From assembly GCA_017557195.1 (NCBI GenBank), contig JAFZAL010000059.1, positions 1 to 49,211 of the forward strand: a stretch of DNA of 49,211 nucleotides. Direction: 5' to 3'. How positions within the stretch are numbered: position 1 is the first letter of the stretch; every line of letters starts with the position of its first letter. Under the pieces are notes generated by a model. The model was not told the origin of the DNA and searched no databases. It saw only the letters and a list, made by a program, of their open reading frames with translations. This DNA is from Thermoguttaceae bacterium. Its GTDB lineage: Bacteria; Planctomycetota; Planctomycetia; Pirellulales; Thermoguttaceae. A program made the position numbers and the translations under genes. Shown here piece after piece: positions 1 through 8,223 of the stretch.

Positions 1-1
1 C

Positions 2-313
2 CGCGTTTGCGTCAATGAATTTGCCGATTCAAGCATTAACATTCTTCTGGTCTGCTTTTTCATAGCGCACAGCGCAGAAGAAGAAAACGCTTCGCGTCAA
101 GAGCTTATTCTGGACATCATTCGTCTTGCCAAACGGCTTGGCGTCAACTTCGCTTTCCCAAGCGTTACACAATATCAGATTAAGCAGGAAGCGCCAACCT
201 ATCCGGTTCTGAAGGACGTCCAAAACAATGCAGAAGGTTCAACGCAATTCGGTTCCAAACTCGCCGCGGAAATTGTCTCGGAACGAAAAGTTGAAGACGC
301 GCCGGTAGTTTGA
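2..313 (+). CDS. MscS-family mechanosensitive ion channel, C-terminal fragment
   Basis: An open frame enters from the left edge and ends at TGA 311-313, giving 103 residues of a longer protein. The start contains VNEFADSSINILLVC, followed by RQELILDIIRLAKRLGVNFAFPS. This matches the cytoplasmic C-terminal domain of small-conductance mechanosensitive channels, where a VxFxDSSxNL strand is followed by a helix and an I-x-F-P-F-P-type ending. Membrane segments and the pore helix would lie upstream, outside the window. The last 35 or so residues look like a disordered tail. A heptamer repeat array begins immediately at the stop codon. Family assignment is good; subfamily and gene symbol cannot be given. 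Confidence 0.75.
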   Translation, partial: RVCVNEFADSSINILLVCFFIAHSAEEENASRQELILDIIRLAKRLGVNFAFPSVTQYQIKQEAPTYPVLKDVQNNAEGSTQFGSKLAAEIVSERKVEDAPVV

Positions 314-478
314 GGCAGTAGGCAGTAGGCAAGAGGGAATAGGAAATAGGGAATAGGGAATAGTATTAAGTTTTTAGTGGTTAGTAGTTAGTGGTTAGTA
401 CGCAAGCGTCAATCCCTACTTACCACTAACCGCTTAAATTCCACTCCCTACTCCCCACTCCCTAATCCTCTCGCAACT
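314..478. repeat. Heptamer tandem-repeat element with opposing arms (copy 1)
   Basis: The left half consists of degenerate 7-nt units of the GGCAGTA, GGGAATA and GTGGTTA types. The right half holds the complementary types (CCACTAA, CCCTACT). The two halves surround CGCAAGCG at 401-408, so the element could fold into a long imperfect hairpin. It starts directly at the stop codon of the upstream channel gene. Similar elements recur through the window. Confidence 0.8.
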
Positions 479-494
479 CGGCGGCGAGGCGCCG

Positions 495-520
495 TCCCAC
501 AATGTGGGACAGTTTCCCAC
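495..520. promoter_or_regulatory. Cluster of three GTGGGA boxes (candidate MraZ operator)
   Basis: TCCCAC lies at 495-500, GTGGGA at 504-509 and TCCCAC at 515-520. Further copies lie at 657-662 (GTGGGA), 669-673 (CCCAC) and 699-704 (GTGGGA), around and downstream of the predicted mraZ promoter. Known MraZ proteins bind repeated TGGG-containing boxes upstream of their own gene. The mixed orientation here differs from the direct repeats described in E. coli, so the assignment is an inference. Confidence 0.5.
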
Positions 521-614
521 AAATGAAAAATACCAATTCAAGGCGAATTCGGCATAAATCATCAAAAAAATCGAAAAAATCTCCTCTTTTTTACAAAAAA
601 ACGCTGTCTTGACC

Positions 615-643
615 CTTGCAAAGCCAAAAATTTGATGTATACT
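615..643 (+). promoter_or_regulatory. Sigma70-type promoter of mraZ
   Basis: TTGCAA (615-620), a 17-nt spacer and TATACT (638-643) form a good housekeeping promoter. Transcription would start near 650, leaving a leader of about 160 nt that contains two or three of the GTGGGA boxes. Confidence 0.55.
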
Positions 644-809
644 TAAATTGTTGATTGTGGGAAATCAACCCACCGTCAATCAGAAATCGACTTTTTACGT
701 GGGATTTCAGCCGGTATTTGAAGACGGAGCTTTTTAAGCCGGAAACTGATTGCGACTTTCACTAAAGAACGGATTATTTAGCTGAAAGTCAATACTTTTT
801 CTCAATATC

Positions 810-1322
810 GTGTCCGTCAACAATGCCGCTGCTGCCGAAGTTCTCATTAAAGGCGAGTTTACTCGCGCCTTGGATGAACGCTACCGACTGGCGATTCCCG
901 CCTCATTAATTCAGGCGTTGGAACCTGCTGCAAAAACCAATTCCGTCGGCTGCATTCTCGCAAAGGAACGAACTGGATGTCTGAGTTTATGGAACGCTGT
1001 AAACTGGAAAGCAAAACTTTCTCAAGGCGTTGAACTGATTCAGAGAAAACTCCAGATGGGAAAAATGGAAGGACGAATTGACCTGGTTCAAAACCTCGGA
1101 CGACTCCTTTCCACTCGGCATAAAGAACTGAAGCTGGATGCAAAAGGACGAGCGCTCATTCCAGAAGGTTTTCGGGAATTTTTAGGCGTTGGTCAAGGCG
1201 ACGAAGTTATTATCGTTGGCGCAGCCGTTTGTATAGAAATCTGGAACCCGCAAAACTGGATCGAATTTCTCGACAAGCAAATGCCGGAATTCAATCAGCT
1301 TTTTGAACAGTTGGTTGAATGA
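810..1322 (+). CDS. mraZ: MraZ-like transcriptional regulator
   Basis: The protein has 170 residues and starts at GTG 810. It contains the two SpoVT/AbrB-like half-domains typical of MraZ: GEFTRALDERYRLAIP near residues 16-31 and KELKLDAKGRALIP near 105-118, each followed by a strand ending in a W-containing helix. It is about 20-25 residues longer than usual because of an N-terminal extension and a longer linker. MraZ is a DNA-binding repressor of the division and cell-wall (dcw) cluster in other bacteria. Here rsmH, ftsL and the mur genes do not follow; a terminator and a convergent operon do. Autoregulation is suggested by the GTGGGA boxes upstream. No good Shine-Dalgarno sequence precedes the start. 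Confidence 0.85.
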   Translation: MSVNNAAAAEVLIKGEFTRALDERYRLAIPASLIQALEPAAKTNSVGCILAKERTGCLSLWNAVNWKAKLSQGVELIQRKLQMGKMEGRIDLVQNLGRLLSTRHKELKLDAKGRALIPEGFREFLGVGQGDEVIIVGAAVCIEIWNPQNWIEFLDKQMPEFNQLFEQLVE

Positions 1323-1452
1323 TTGCCGCAGAACGCTGTTACTTTTATTTGGATTCAATCGGCTTGAAGTTTTTCATTTAGACGCGTTGTCTGGTGATTT
1401 TTGCAAGCTTTAATAACGATCGTATATCGTTTGCTTCGAGTCGTTGAGATAT

Positions 1453-1490
1453 AAAAAGCCCGCTAACAGGTTTGTGTCAGCGGGCTTTTT
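1453..1490. terminator. Bidirectional rho-independent terminator
   Basis: A 16-bp stem with one mismatch (AAAAAGCCCGCTAACA paired with TGTCAGCGGGCTTTTT, loop GGTTTG) carries A and T runs on its outer ends. It lies between convergent mraZ and exbB-like genes and can serve both. Confidence 0.85.
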
Positions 1491-1579
1491 AATTTTAAAA
1501 AGAAATGAACAACCAACAAACAGCGCAAACGTCTTGCCAACTCCTCTTTCAAACCGCGATAACGCAGCCTTCTATAGCG

Positions 1580-2647
1580 TTATTTTGACTGGTATTGCGA
1601 TAACGAAATTCTCGGCTTGCCTTCCTGCTTTTCCATAACGTCGTACAGCGGCAGAAGTTTGGAATCAAGCTTGTGAAAAGCTTTGAGAATTCGGCTTTCA
1701 AAAAAGTGAGCAAATAACGCAACAGGAATGGCAATTGCCAAACCGGCAGCCGTTGTAACAAGAGCTACGTAAATGCCAGAGGAAAGCTGCTCCGCTCTGT
1801 TGGCTCCGATTTCCAGACTGGCGACTCTGTGAAACGCCAAAATCATTCCCCAAACCGTTCCCAACAAACCCAGCAGCGGAGCCAGCGAGGATACAAGGGT
1901 CAGCCATCCGACATTTCTGTACAAATTAGCCGCTTCGTCCTGCTTTGCAGCTTCGACGGCTGAAATAACTTCTGGCAGCGGGCGCCCAATTTTCAAAAGC
2001 GCAGCCTGAATCACTCTTGCGGCTGGCGAACGGTATTTTTTGCAAATCGCCCAAATCGCCATGGGAGAAAACCTGCTCGGTTCCAGATATGGAGCGATCT
2101 GTTTAAAAAGACGGCGAGGCATAATTGCATTGTAACGCAGCGCAATAAACCGTTCCAGAATAAACATCAAACCCAGTACGGAAAGAGCGCCAAGAGCCCA
2201 CATCAAATATCCGCCGGATTTGATCAGTTCCAAAATGTCAATTCTGGACGCCTCATTCTTTTTGGCTTCCATTTCTGCCTGTTCTTTTTCTTTTGCCAAT
2301 CGCTCGGCTTCTTCCTGCTGAGCGACTTCTTTGTCGCCCTCTGCCAAAGCTTCCTGAGCCATTTGTTCAGGGGTGAGAACGGGAGGCGCGTTTTGCTCTG
2401 TCTCAGACGTCTCAGGAGCAGCCGCAGCGCCAGATTCAGGCGCCGGCGCGTTCTCGTCTGCCGCCGGAAGCGGTGGAGGAACGTCGTCATCAGGCAGAGC
2501 TGGCGGAGCAGACTCCTCTCCTAAAGACGGAACCAACGGCGCTTCGTCTGTTACTGCGTCGGGATCGGAGGCAGCGTTGTCTACCTGTGCATAAACAGGA
2601 ATTGCTAAAAGCAGCGCAACAATCAATGGGGTTAATAATCGTTTCAT
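1580..2647 (-). CDS. MotA/TolQ/ExbB proton channel family protein
   Basis: The protein has 355 residues. A signal peptide (1-20, ending VYA) precedes an acidic Pro/Ala-rich stretch (21-100) and a charged helix (100-140). Membrane segments follow at about 146-165, 248-271 and 291-313. The ExbB/TolQ signatures are APLLGLLGTVWGMI (256-269) and ALVTTAAGLAIAIP (295-308). Family members pair with ExbD/TolR to convert proton motive force into movement across the envelope. The gene starts 6 bp after the end of a large TPR gene, so the two are surely co-transcribed. No ExbD/TolR gene follows; the operon ends at a terminator. The long periplasmic N-terminal region may contact the TPR partner, which is an inference. 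Confidence 0.88.
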   Translation of the reverse strand: MKRLLTPLIVALLLAIPVYAQVDNAASDPDAVTDEAPLVPSLGEESAPPALPDDDVPPPLPAADENAPAPESGAAAAPETSETEQNAPPVLTPEQMAQEALAEGDKEVAQQEEAERLAKEKEQAEMEAKKNEASRIDILELIKSGGYLMWALGALSVLGLMFILERFIALRYNAIMPRRLFKQIAPYLEPSRFSPMAIWAICKKYRSPAARVIQAALLKIGRPLPEVISAVEAAKQDEAANLYRNVGWLTLVSSLAPLLGLLGTVWGMILAFHRVASLEIGANRAEQLSSGIYVALVTTAAGLAIAIPVALFAHFFESRILKAFHKLDSKLLPLYDVMEKQEGKPRISLSQYQSK

Positions 2648-2653
2648 AATGCG

Positions 2654-5600
2654 TTAGGGGTTGATTGGTTTCAGTTGTTTAAGTTTGCTTGCAGCTATTT
2701 GAGCTTTGGAGCTGTTCGGAAATTTGGTAACAATCATCTGGTACATGTTTCGAGCCTGATTCACCTGCTTGAGAGATTCAAAACATCGCGCAGCCTCGTA
2801 ACAGGCGTCCGCCTGAAGATCAGGGATTGGGTAGCCGTAAATAACGTTATAATATTTGGGAATTGCATCTCGATAGGCTTCTTTTTGGAACGTCAGTTCG
2901 CCCAGATAAAACCAGGATTCCGCAATTGCCCTAAACGACGATTCTGTAACGTTGGTCGGATCGACGTCTTCATTTTGCTTTACAATTTGCTCAAACAATT
3001 TTTCCGCCTTATCTTTATTATTGGTTTTAAACCAGATTTTGGCGCGGAGATGCTGCAAGGCAGACTCCCATTTTTTCGACGTTTCCTCCAATTCCGGAAT
3101 GATAACGTTGTTGGCGTCGAGAACCGAGTCTATCTGACTGGCAGCCAGTTCAATATCTCCCGTTTCAAGAGAGCACTGCGCTGTACGAAGAGCTTTCATC
3201 GCCCGATATTGAATTGGCAATTCAGGCAGTTCTTTGAATCGCGTCAGCGCCTCGGCGAACTTCTTCTGCCAGTACAAGCTGTCCGCCGCCATTACTCGAG
3301 AATCAAGGACCACGTCGTCAACGCCAGGTATCGGAGTTTCTTTTGACGCATCGTAAATCTCAGTTGCGCGAGTAAACTGCTTAAAAGCGTCTTCGAATGA
3401 TTTTTCGCCATAGCAAATCCAGCCCATTTTATGAGCCGACTTGATTGCCGGAGCCGGGTCTGAACCGTTGATCGCAAAAGTAAAAAGCTCTTTGGCTTTA
3501 TCAAGGCGCTTTAAGTTAACCGCCGCCTGTCCCAGCGAAAACGCGCTTTCAAATCGATAGGGCGACGTTTTATAATTGTCATACAAATATTTATACTGCT
3601 TATTAGCGTCGTCTTTTTTACCCGCTTTGAACAGCGCGTTTGCATACAGATAGATTACAGAGTCTTCATTGGCAACTGACTTGTCAAGACGTTTTTTGGC
3701 TTCCATGAACGCGTCAAACGCTTTTTGAGTTTCGTCGATTTTATCGTCCTGCTGCGCCAAAGACGAAACCTCAAGTTGACGCAGTAAGAGCTCCCATTTG
3801 TCCAACAGTTCCTGTTTTTGGGCGGTTTCCAGACCCTTTCGGCAGTCGTCAACGGCTTCGCCATACATTTTGAGATTGTATTTACACAAAGCGCGGAGAC
3901 GATACGCTTCAACGACGTTTTCATTCTGCGGATAATCTTTAATAAACAGATCGCCGCGTTTCAACGCCTGTTCCCACATGTCGTTTTGAACCAAAATAAA
4001 CATGGAATCAATTATCGCGCCAGGACGATACGTTGAATTGACGTCCTGGGCAATAATGCTGTCAGCCTGATCCAAAGCGGCTTTGAAGTTGCCCATGACG
4101 CGATAAAGCTGCGTCATGCGAGACGCCGCTCCCTGTTTAACGGAGGATTCAGGATAATCGTCAAGAATTTTCTGGAACGTTTCTAACGCTTTGCCGTTAT
4201 TGTCCTGTTTTTCATAGACCAATCCCTGAACAAACAGGACTTTATCCAGACCGGAATAATCCGGATACTTTTCCCGACAAAAGCGCAGCGCATTCATTGC
4301 GTAATCCAGCCTGTTGATTTCGCATGCCGCCTTCCCGGACAGATAGAGAGCTTCAGGACGAAGAACGTTGGATTTAATATTGGGAATTTCTTTGGGAAGA
4401 ATCTTGTAAATCGTTTCATACTGCTCAAACAAATCGAGCGCTTTACAGGTCGAAACAAGCCAATCGAACCGGCGTTCGTCATTGGGATTGTTTTTATACA
4501 ACGAATAATACAAGTTGCCAGCTTCTTTATACTGCTGCAATTGAATCAGGCAGAGGGCTTCGAGTATCTGGGAATCAAGATGATTAATTGAACCTTTCCA
4601 CTGGGTCTGAACCTTGTGACACTGTGCGATGGCATTCTCGAATTTTTCCAGTTTATATTCCGCTTGAGCCGCCAGGAACGCCGCCCAGGGAGCGGATGTA
4701 TTATCAGACCACTGAGCAGCGATGTTGTTGCACAGCTTAACGCAGGTTTGAAGACGTTGAGAATCGTTTGACTTAAAGAAAATACTGGCTCGAAGAACGC
4801 AGGCTTGACGAACGGCTGTCTGCCGCGCCTCCGGTTCCGATGGCAGGCACTTGAATTGGATTTCCGGCGTTAAATCGATGCGCTTTAACGCCTGTTGATT
4901 ATCGTTTTCTTTATAGAAAATCTCCGCCAGGAGCAAATTCGCCTTGGCGCTGGTTTTATCATTTTCTGCCGCCTTGAGTAAATATTCTTTTGCTTTTTGA
5001 GCGTCTGAATTCTTCCAGCAGGCGTCGCCGCAGGCGAGAGTCGCTTCTGAAACATAATCCGACTTCGGGAATCGGGTCAGCATTTCAGAAAACTGCTCGG
5101 CAGCCTTGGAATACTCACGAAGCAGAACAAGACAAACCCCGCGATTATACAGGGCATAGTCAACCTGTTCAAACTTGTCAATTCCTTCTGCTTTCGGATT
5201 GCTGGCAAAAGCGTACTGCTTTTCCGCCTCAGCAAAATTGCCGGTGATGTACAATGCGTCGCCCGCTAAAACAGCCGCGTTATAAACGTCTGGATACCGA
5301 TTTTTCCATTTTTTGGAAAACTCCGCTGCCAATTTGATGCACGACTCGTACGATTTCTGTTTGAAGAGAATGTATCCCGATTTCAGATACGCTTCCGGAG
5401 CGAACTCATAGTCAGGCGATTTTTGCCATATCTCGTCGAAGTGTTTTTTCGCCTCGACAAGGTTATTCATCTTTTCGAATAACTTGGCAAGATTGAACTT
5501 CGCATAAAGTACGTAATCAGAATCCGGGAATTCTTTGATCAGCGTTTCAAAACAAACCTGGGCGTCTTTCGCCATCGCAGGATTTTTCTCCGTCAGACGT

Positions 5601-5956
5601 TCAGAACTCAAACCGCAAAACAACAACGCTTCCGCTTTTTTAGACGCCTTGTCTCCAGACTTGAGAACTTCATCCAAATCGCGTTTGGCTTCTTCATACT
5701 TTTGAAGTTCGTAGAAACACAAACCGCGATTGTACTTTGCCTCAAGAGCCATCGCGGACTTGGGATATTTTTTCAGAAACTCATTCCATTGCTTCAGAGC
5801 GTTATCGTATAAACCGTCAATTTGCATTTTCTGAGCAACCTTGAATTGACGTTCCTGACTGGATTGCGACGGCTGACTGTCAGACGCTTTGTCTTCAGCG
5901 TATCCAACAGCTATAAGAGCAAGAAATAAAATCGGCAATAATCTTATATTGTTCAT
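2654..5956 (-). CDS. Secreted tetratricopeptide-repeat protein (1100 aa)
   Basis: A signal peptide (1-20, ending GYA) is followed by an almost continuous array of TPR-like helical pairs to the C-terminus. Typical units include AKYNRGLCFYELQKYEEAKRD and NRGVCLVLLREYSKAAEQF. The pattern resembles BamD/YbgF (CpoB)-type outer-membrane TPR proteins but is far longer. It should act as a periplasmic scaffold. The next gene, 6 bp downstream, encodes an ExbB/TolQ channel subunit, which recalls the Tol-Pal partner CpoB. A shared role in envelope energisation is plausible but not shown. A lipobox is not evident, so it may be soluble in the periplasm. Confidence 0.85.
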   Translation of the reverse strand: MNNIRLLPILFLALIAVGYAEDKASDSQPSQSSQERQFKVAQKMQIDGLYDNALKQWNEFLKKYPKSAMALEAKYNRGLCFYELQKYEEAKRDLDEVLKSGDKASKKAEALLFCGLSSERLTEKNPAMAKDAQVCFETLIKEFPDSDYVLYAKFNLAKLFEKMNNLVEAKKHFDEIWQKSPDYEFAPEAYLKSGYILFKQKSYESCIKLAAEFSKKWKNRYPDVYNAAVLAGDALYITGNFAEAEKQYAFASNPKAEGIDKFEQVDYALYNRGVCLVLLREYSKAAEQFSEMLTRFPKSDYVSEATLACGDACWKNSDAQKAKEYLLKAAENDKTSAKANLLLAEIFYKENDNQQALKRIDLTPEIQFKCLPSEPEARQTAVRQACVLRASIFFKSNDSQRLQTCVKLCNNIAAQWSDNTSAPWAAFLAAQAEYKLEKFENAIAQCHKVQTQWKGSINHLDSQILEALCLIQLQQYKEAGNLYYSLYKNNPNDERRFDWLVSTCKALDLFEQYETIYKILPKEIPNIKSNVLRPEALYLSGKAACEINRLDYAMNALRFCREKYPDYSGLDKVLFVQGLVYEKQDNNGKALETFQKILDDYPESSVKQGAASRMTQLYRVMGNFKAALDQADSIIAQDVNSTYRPGAIIDSMFILVQNDMWEQALKRGDLFIKDYPQNENVVEAYRLRALCKYNLKMYGEAVDDCRKGLETAQKQELLDKWELLLRQLEVSSLAQQDDKIDETQKAFDAFMEAKKRLDKSVANEDSVIYLYANALFKAGKKDDANKQYKYLYDNYKTSPYRFESAFSLGQAAVNLKRLDKAKELFTFAINGSDPAPAIKSAHKMGWICYGEKSFEDAFKQFTRATEIYDASKETPIPGVDDVVLDSRVMAADSLYWQKKFAEALTRFKELPELPIQYRAMKALRTAQCSLETGDIELAASQIDSVLDANNVIIPELEETSKKWESALQHLRAKIWFKTNNKDKAEKLFEQIVKQNEDVDPTNVTESSFRAIAESWFYLGELTFQKEAYRDAIPKYYNVIYGYPIPDLQADACYEAARCFESLKQVNQARNMYQMIVTKFPNSSKAQIAASKLKQLKPINP

Positions 5957-6408
5957 CTGGTTGAGTTAATTGTCTGCAACGGCTTTTATATAAAAACCTT
6001 TTCGTCTGCTGAGCAATTATGAAAAAAACAAATGCCAACAGCGCGAGTATGAAACGCTTTATATTTTTCCTATTAATATATTTTAGCGCTTTTTTATAAA
6101 AATGTCCACCCATGGCGCAAAAAAATTTGAAAATTGATAACAATATTATAAAAACCGTTTTCGACGCCCTGACGTTTATCAGCAGCAAAAAGTTGTTTGC
6201 AAGAGACTCTTTGCGTCTTGCCGCACAGTCTTAAATCGAACCTTTTTTGCTCAGGCGCGTAGTTACCTGTTATGTCAAAGAACCATCAAGGCGCTTTTCC
6301 TCCTGGAATTTGGGAAAAATGACGAATTTAATCAAACTGTCAATTCCACAAAATGCATCGCGCCGAGGGAAATAATCGACTTTTTTATTATTTTTTTTAA
6401 AAAAGTCG
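5957..6408. other. AT-rich intergenic region between divergent genes
   Basis: About 450 bp separate the TPR gene from the promoter of the acidic protein gene. The stretch is rich in A/T homopolymer runs. A perfect 10-bp stem (CGACTTTTTT 6377-6386 with AAAAAAGTCG 6399-6408) sits directly against the -35 box downstream. A weaker GCAA..TTGC hairpin lies near 6200. No convincing small gene or structured RNA was recognised. Confidence 0.5.
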
Positions 6409-6436
6409 TTGCAAGATGAACGCTTTGAGGTACAAT
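6409..6436 (+). promoter_or_regulatory. Sigma70-type promoter of the acidic protein gene
   Basis: TTGCAA (6409-6414), a 16-nt spacer and TACAAT (6431-6436). The -35 box is identical to that of mraZ. It leaves a leader of about 110 nt. Confidence 0.6.
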
Positions 6437-6553
6437 AGAGAGAAAGTTTGAGGACGTGAATTGAATTGAGCAGGAGCGGTATCCTGTGTATTTCTCACAT
6501 TCATCTCCTTTTTACTCACATTTCATTTTAAACCAACCTTTTTATTATTATCC

Positions 6554-7060
6554 ATGAGCAATAACTTTCCTGGCGGGTTCAGAAATTACGACGAGTACGA
6601 CGAAGACTTCGACGATGAATTCGATGAAGATTTCGACGATACTTTTGAAGAAGACTTTGACGAAGACTTCAACAATGCCGACTTCAATCGCGACGACGAC
6701 GATGACGAAGACTTGGACGAAGCCACTCAGCTGGCGCGTTTCGGGCAATTCCTGGTCGATGATGAAGAAGAAGAAAAAGAGGAGCCGGAACCGTACGTCC
6801 GAGATGAAGAAGACGAAGCAGACCTGCTCAATCCGACTGGCATGAAACTCGACAAAAAACGAGATAAAAAGACTGAAAAGAAATCCGCCAAAAAATCTGA
6901 CAAAAAATCCGATAAGAAAGCAGACAAAAAAGAAACAAATATCTTTTCAAGCAGCTCCGTTGAAGATCTTCCCGAAGAAGACGAAATGCTCGAAGAAGAT
7001 TCGTCTGAATTTGACGAAGGGCTTATCGAAGACGACGGTTATTCAGACTACGATTATTAG
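6554..7060 (+). CDS. Low-complexity charge-block protein (polyampholyte), hypothetical
   Basis: The protein has 168 residues with strict charge segregation. Residues 12-61 are almost only Asp, Glu, Phe, Tyr and Asn (repeats of the form DEDFDDEFDEDFDD). About 62-100 is mixed, 98-127 is a Lys/Asp run with repeated KSDKK units, and the tail from about 135 is again acidic, ending DYDY. No signal peptide, membrane segment or known domain is visible. It has its own good promoter and ends at a heptamer repeat. I do not recognise a family. Such chains are usually disordered and may bind cationic partners such as ribosomal or nucleoid proteins, but this is only a guess. Confidence 0.7.
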   Translation: MSNNFPGGFRNYDEYDEDFDDEFDEDFDDTFEEDFDEDFNNADFNRDDDDDEDLDEATQLARFGQFLVDDEEEEKEEPEPYVRDEEDEADLLNPTGMKLDKKRDKKTEKKSAKKSDKKSDKKADKKETNIFSSSSVEDLPEEDEMLEEDSSEFDEGLIEDDGYSDYDY

Positions 7061-7128
7061 TAGGCAATTGGCAGTAGGCAATAGGATGCAAGCGCATCAA
7101 AAAACTAATTCCTGCTGTCTAATGTAAA
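7061..7128. repeat. Heptamer tandem-repeat element (copy 2)
   Basis: The units TAGGCAATTGGCAGTAGGCA begin directly after the stop codon of the acidic protein gene. A TGCAAGCG core (7087-7094) lies in a small GATGCAAGCGCATC palindrome, followed by a degraded pyrimidine-rich right arm up to the next gene. Confidence 0.7.
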
Positions 7129-7173
7129 ATGCCTCAAGTTGCTGTTTCAACCCCATTTTTTATCCCCAGTTTC

Positions 7174-8004
7174 ATGTTACACATCAGACAAGAAGTTAAA
7201 GAAGCCGTTGATTATATTCGTACTCGCTGGACTGGAACGCCTAAAGTCGGCGTTATTCTCGGCACCGGTTTGGGCGGCGTAGCGGAAAGCATTGACCAGG
7301 AAGCCGTCTTCGACTACGAAGACATCCCGCATTTTCCAACGTCAACGGTTGAACAGCACGCCGGCAAACTCATCTGCGGCAAAATCAACGGCATGGACGT
7401 TGTCGCCATGGAAGGACGCTTTCATTATTATGAGGGCTATTCCATGCAGCAGATCACGTTCCCGGTTCGCGTTATGAAAGCGTTGGGCGCGGATACGCTT
7501 ATTGTCTCTGCCGCCGCCGGAGGACTGAACCCCATGCACCGTCGCGGCGACATCATCGTCGTTGACGATCACATCAATCTCATGGGAAGCAATCCGCTTA
7601 TTGGCGTCAATGACGATCAGCTTGGACCTCGTTGGCCGGACATGGTAGAGCCGTACAATCAGGAACTCGTTTCTGAAGCGTTACAGATTGCTCTGGACGG
7701 CGGCATTACCGCTCATCGCGGAGTTTACGTCGCCCTGTCCGGGCCGTGTCTGGAAACGCGAGCGGAATATCGATTCCTTAAAGCCATCGGCGCAGACGTC
7801 GTCGGCATGTCAACTGTTCCTGAAGTCATTGTCGCGGTTCATTCCGGCATGAAGGTTTTGGGACTGGTCGTCATTACAGACATGGGTCTGGCGGACGCCC
7901 TCAAGCCGGTCAACATCGAAGAGATAATTGAAACGGCAAACACTGCCGCTCCGAAACTGGCGCATATCGTTCTGGAAGTTCTCAAACGCCAGGCAAACGC
8001 ATAG
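7174..8004 (+). CDS. Purine nucleoside phosphorylase (PNP-I, trimeric type)
   Basis: The protein cleaves purine (deoxy)nucleosides with phosphate in purine salvage. I prefer ATG 7174 (276 aa, MLHIRQEVKEAV), which matches the usual N-terminus; ATG 7129 would add 15 residues encoded next to a repeat. Diagnostic motifs are VGVILGTGLGG (phosphate loop), GRFHYYEGY, GPCLETRAEY and GMSTVPEVIVA. Human PNP base contacts are Glu201 and Asn243. The Glu is conserved here (in GPCLET), but 42 residues later, without gaps, the Asn is replaced by Asp (VITDMGLADA). In human PNP, N243D is known to favour adenosine, so substrate range may differ from 6-oxopurines. Confidence 0.92.
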   Translation: MLHIRQEVKEAVDYIRTRWTGTPKVGVILGTGLGGVAESIDQEAVFDYEDIPHFPTSTVEQHAGKLICGKINGMDVVAMEGRFHYYEGYSMQQITFPVRVMKALGADTLIVSAAAGGLNPMHRRGDIIVVDDHINLMGSNPLIGVNDDQLGPRWPDMVEPYNQELVSEALQIALDGGITAHRGVYVALSGPCLETRAEYRFLKAIGADVVGMSTVPEVIVAVHSGMKVLGLVVITDMGLADALKPVNIEEIIETANTAAPKLAHIVLEVLKRQANA

Positions 8005-8019
8005 GGTTAAAATAGAATT

Positions 8020-8044
8020 GACGCAGTCAGTCTCTGGCTGCGTC
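8020..8044. other. Stem-loop after the purine nucleoside phosphorylase gene
   Basis: An 11-bp stem with one G-U pair (GACGCAGTCAG with CTGGCTGCGTC, 3-nt loop) begins 15 bp after the stop codon. No T run follows, so it is a weak terminator or an mRNA end-stabilising hairpin. Confidence 0.5.
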
Positions 8045-8116
8045 TCACATCTTGATTTGCTCTTCAGCAGGGCTTATTGCGACTTACGCCTTGCGAATTA
8101 TTCTTTCCCTATCCCC

Positions 8117-8151
8117 TTGTCTTGATTCAAACGTTGTGTATAATATATAAT
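8117..8151 (+). promoter_or_regulatory. Promoter region of glyA
   Basis: Two overlapping sigma70-like pairs are visible: TTGTCT (8117-8122), 16 nt, TATAAT (8139-8144); and TTGATT (8122-8127), 18 nt, TATAAT (8146-8151). The glyA start is about 70 nt downstream with no Shine-Dalgarno sequence. No glycine or tetrahydrofolate riboswitch-like structure was recognised. Confidence 0.55.
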
Positions 8152-8223
8152 ATAAAGAACAGGGAGCGCGGATTATTCCCTATTCCTTGAACTACTTAAG
8201 CATTAACCAACAACCTATTCACC

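Noticed and set aside
314..478. Possible CRISPR array
   Set aside because: Units are 7 nt, contiguous and degenerate, without spacers; no cas gene is in the window.
1444..1638. Plus-strand open frame after mraZ
   Set aside because: It runs through the terminator hairpin and the end of the convergent ExbB-like gene.
5895..6188. Minus-strand 97-codon open frame overlapping the TPR gene start
   Set aside because: It overlaps the signal-peptide region of the TPR gene in another frame, has no family-like pattern, and consists of A/T-run translation.
8005..8223. Glycine or folate riboswitch before glyA
   Set aside because: Most of this region lies upstream of the predicted promoter, and the remaining leader of about 65 nt is too short for the known aptamers.
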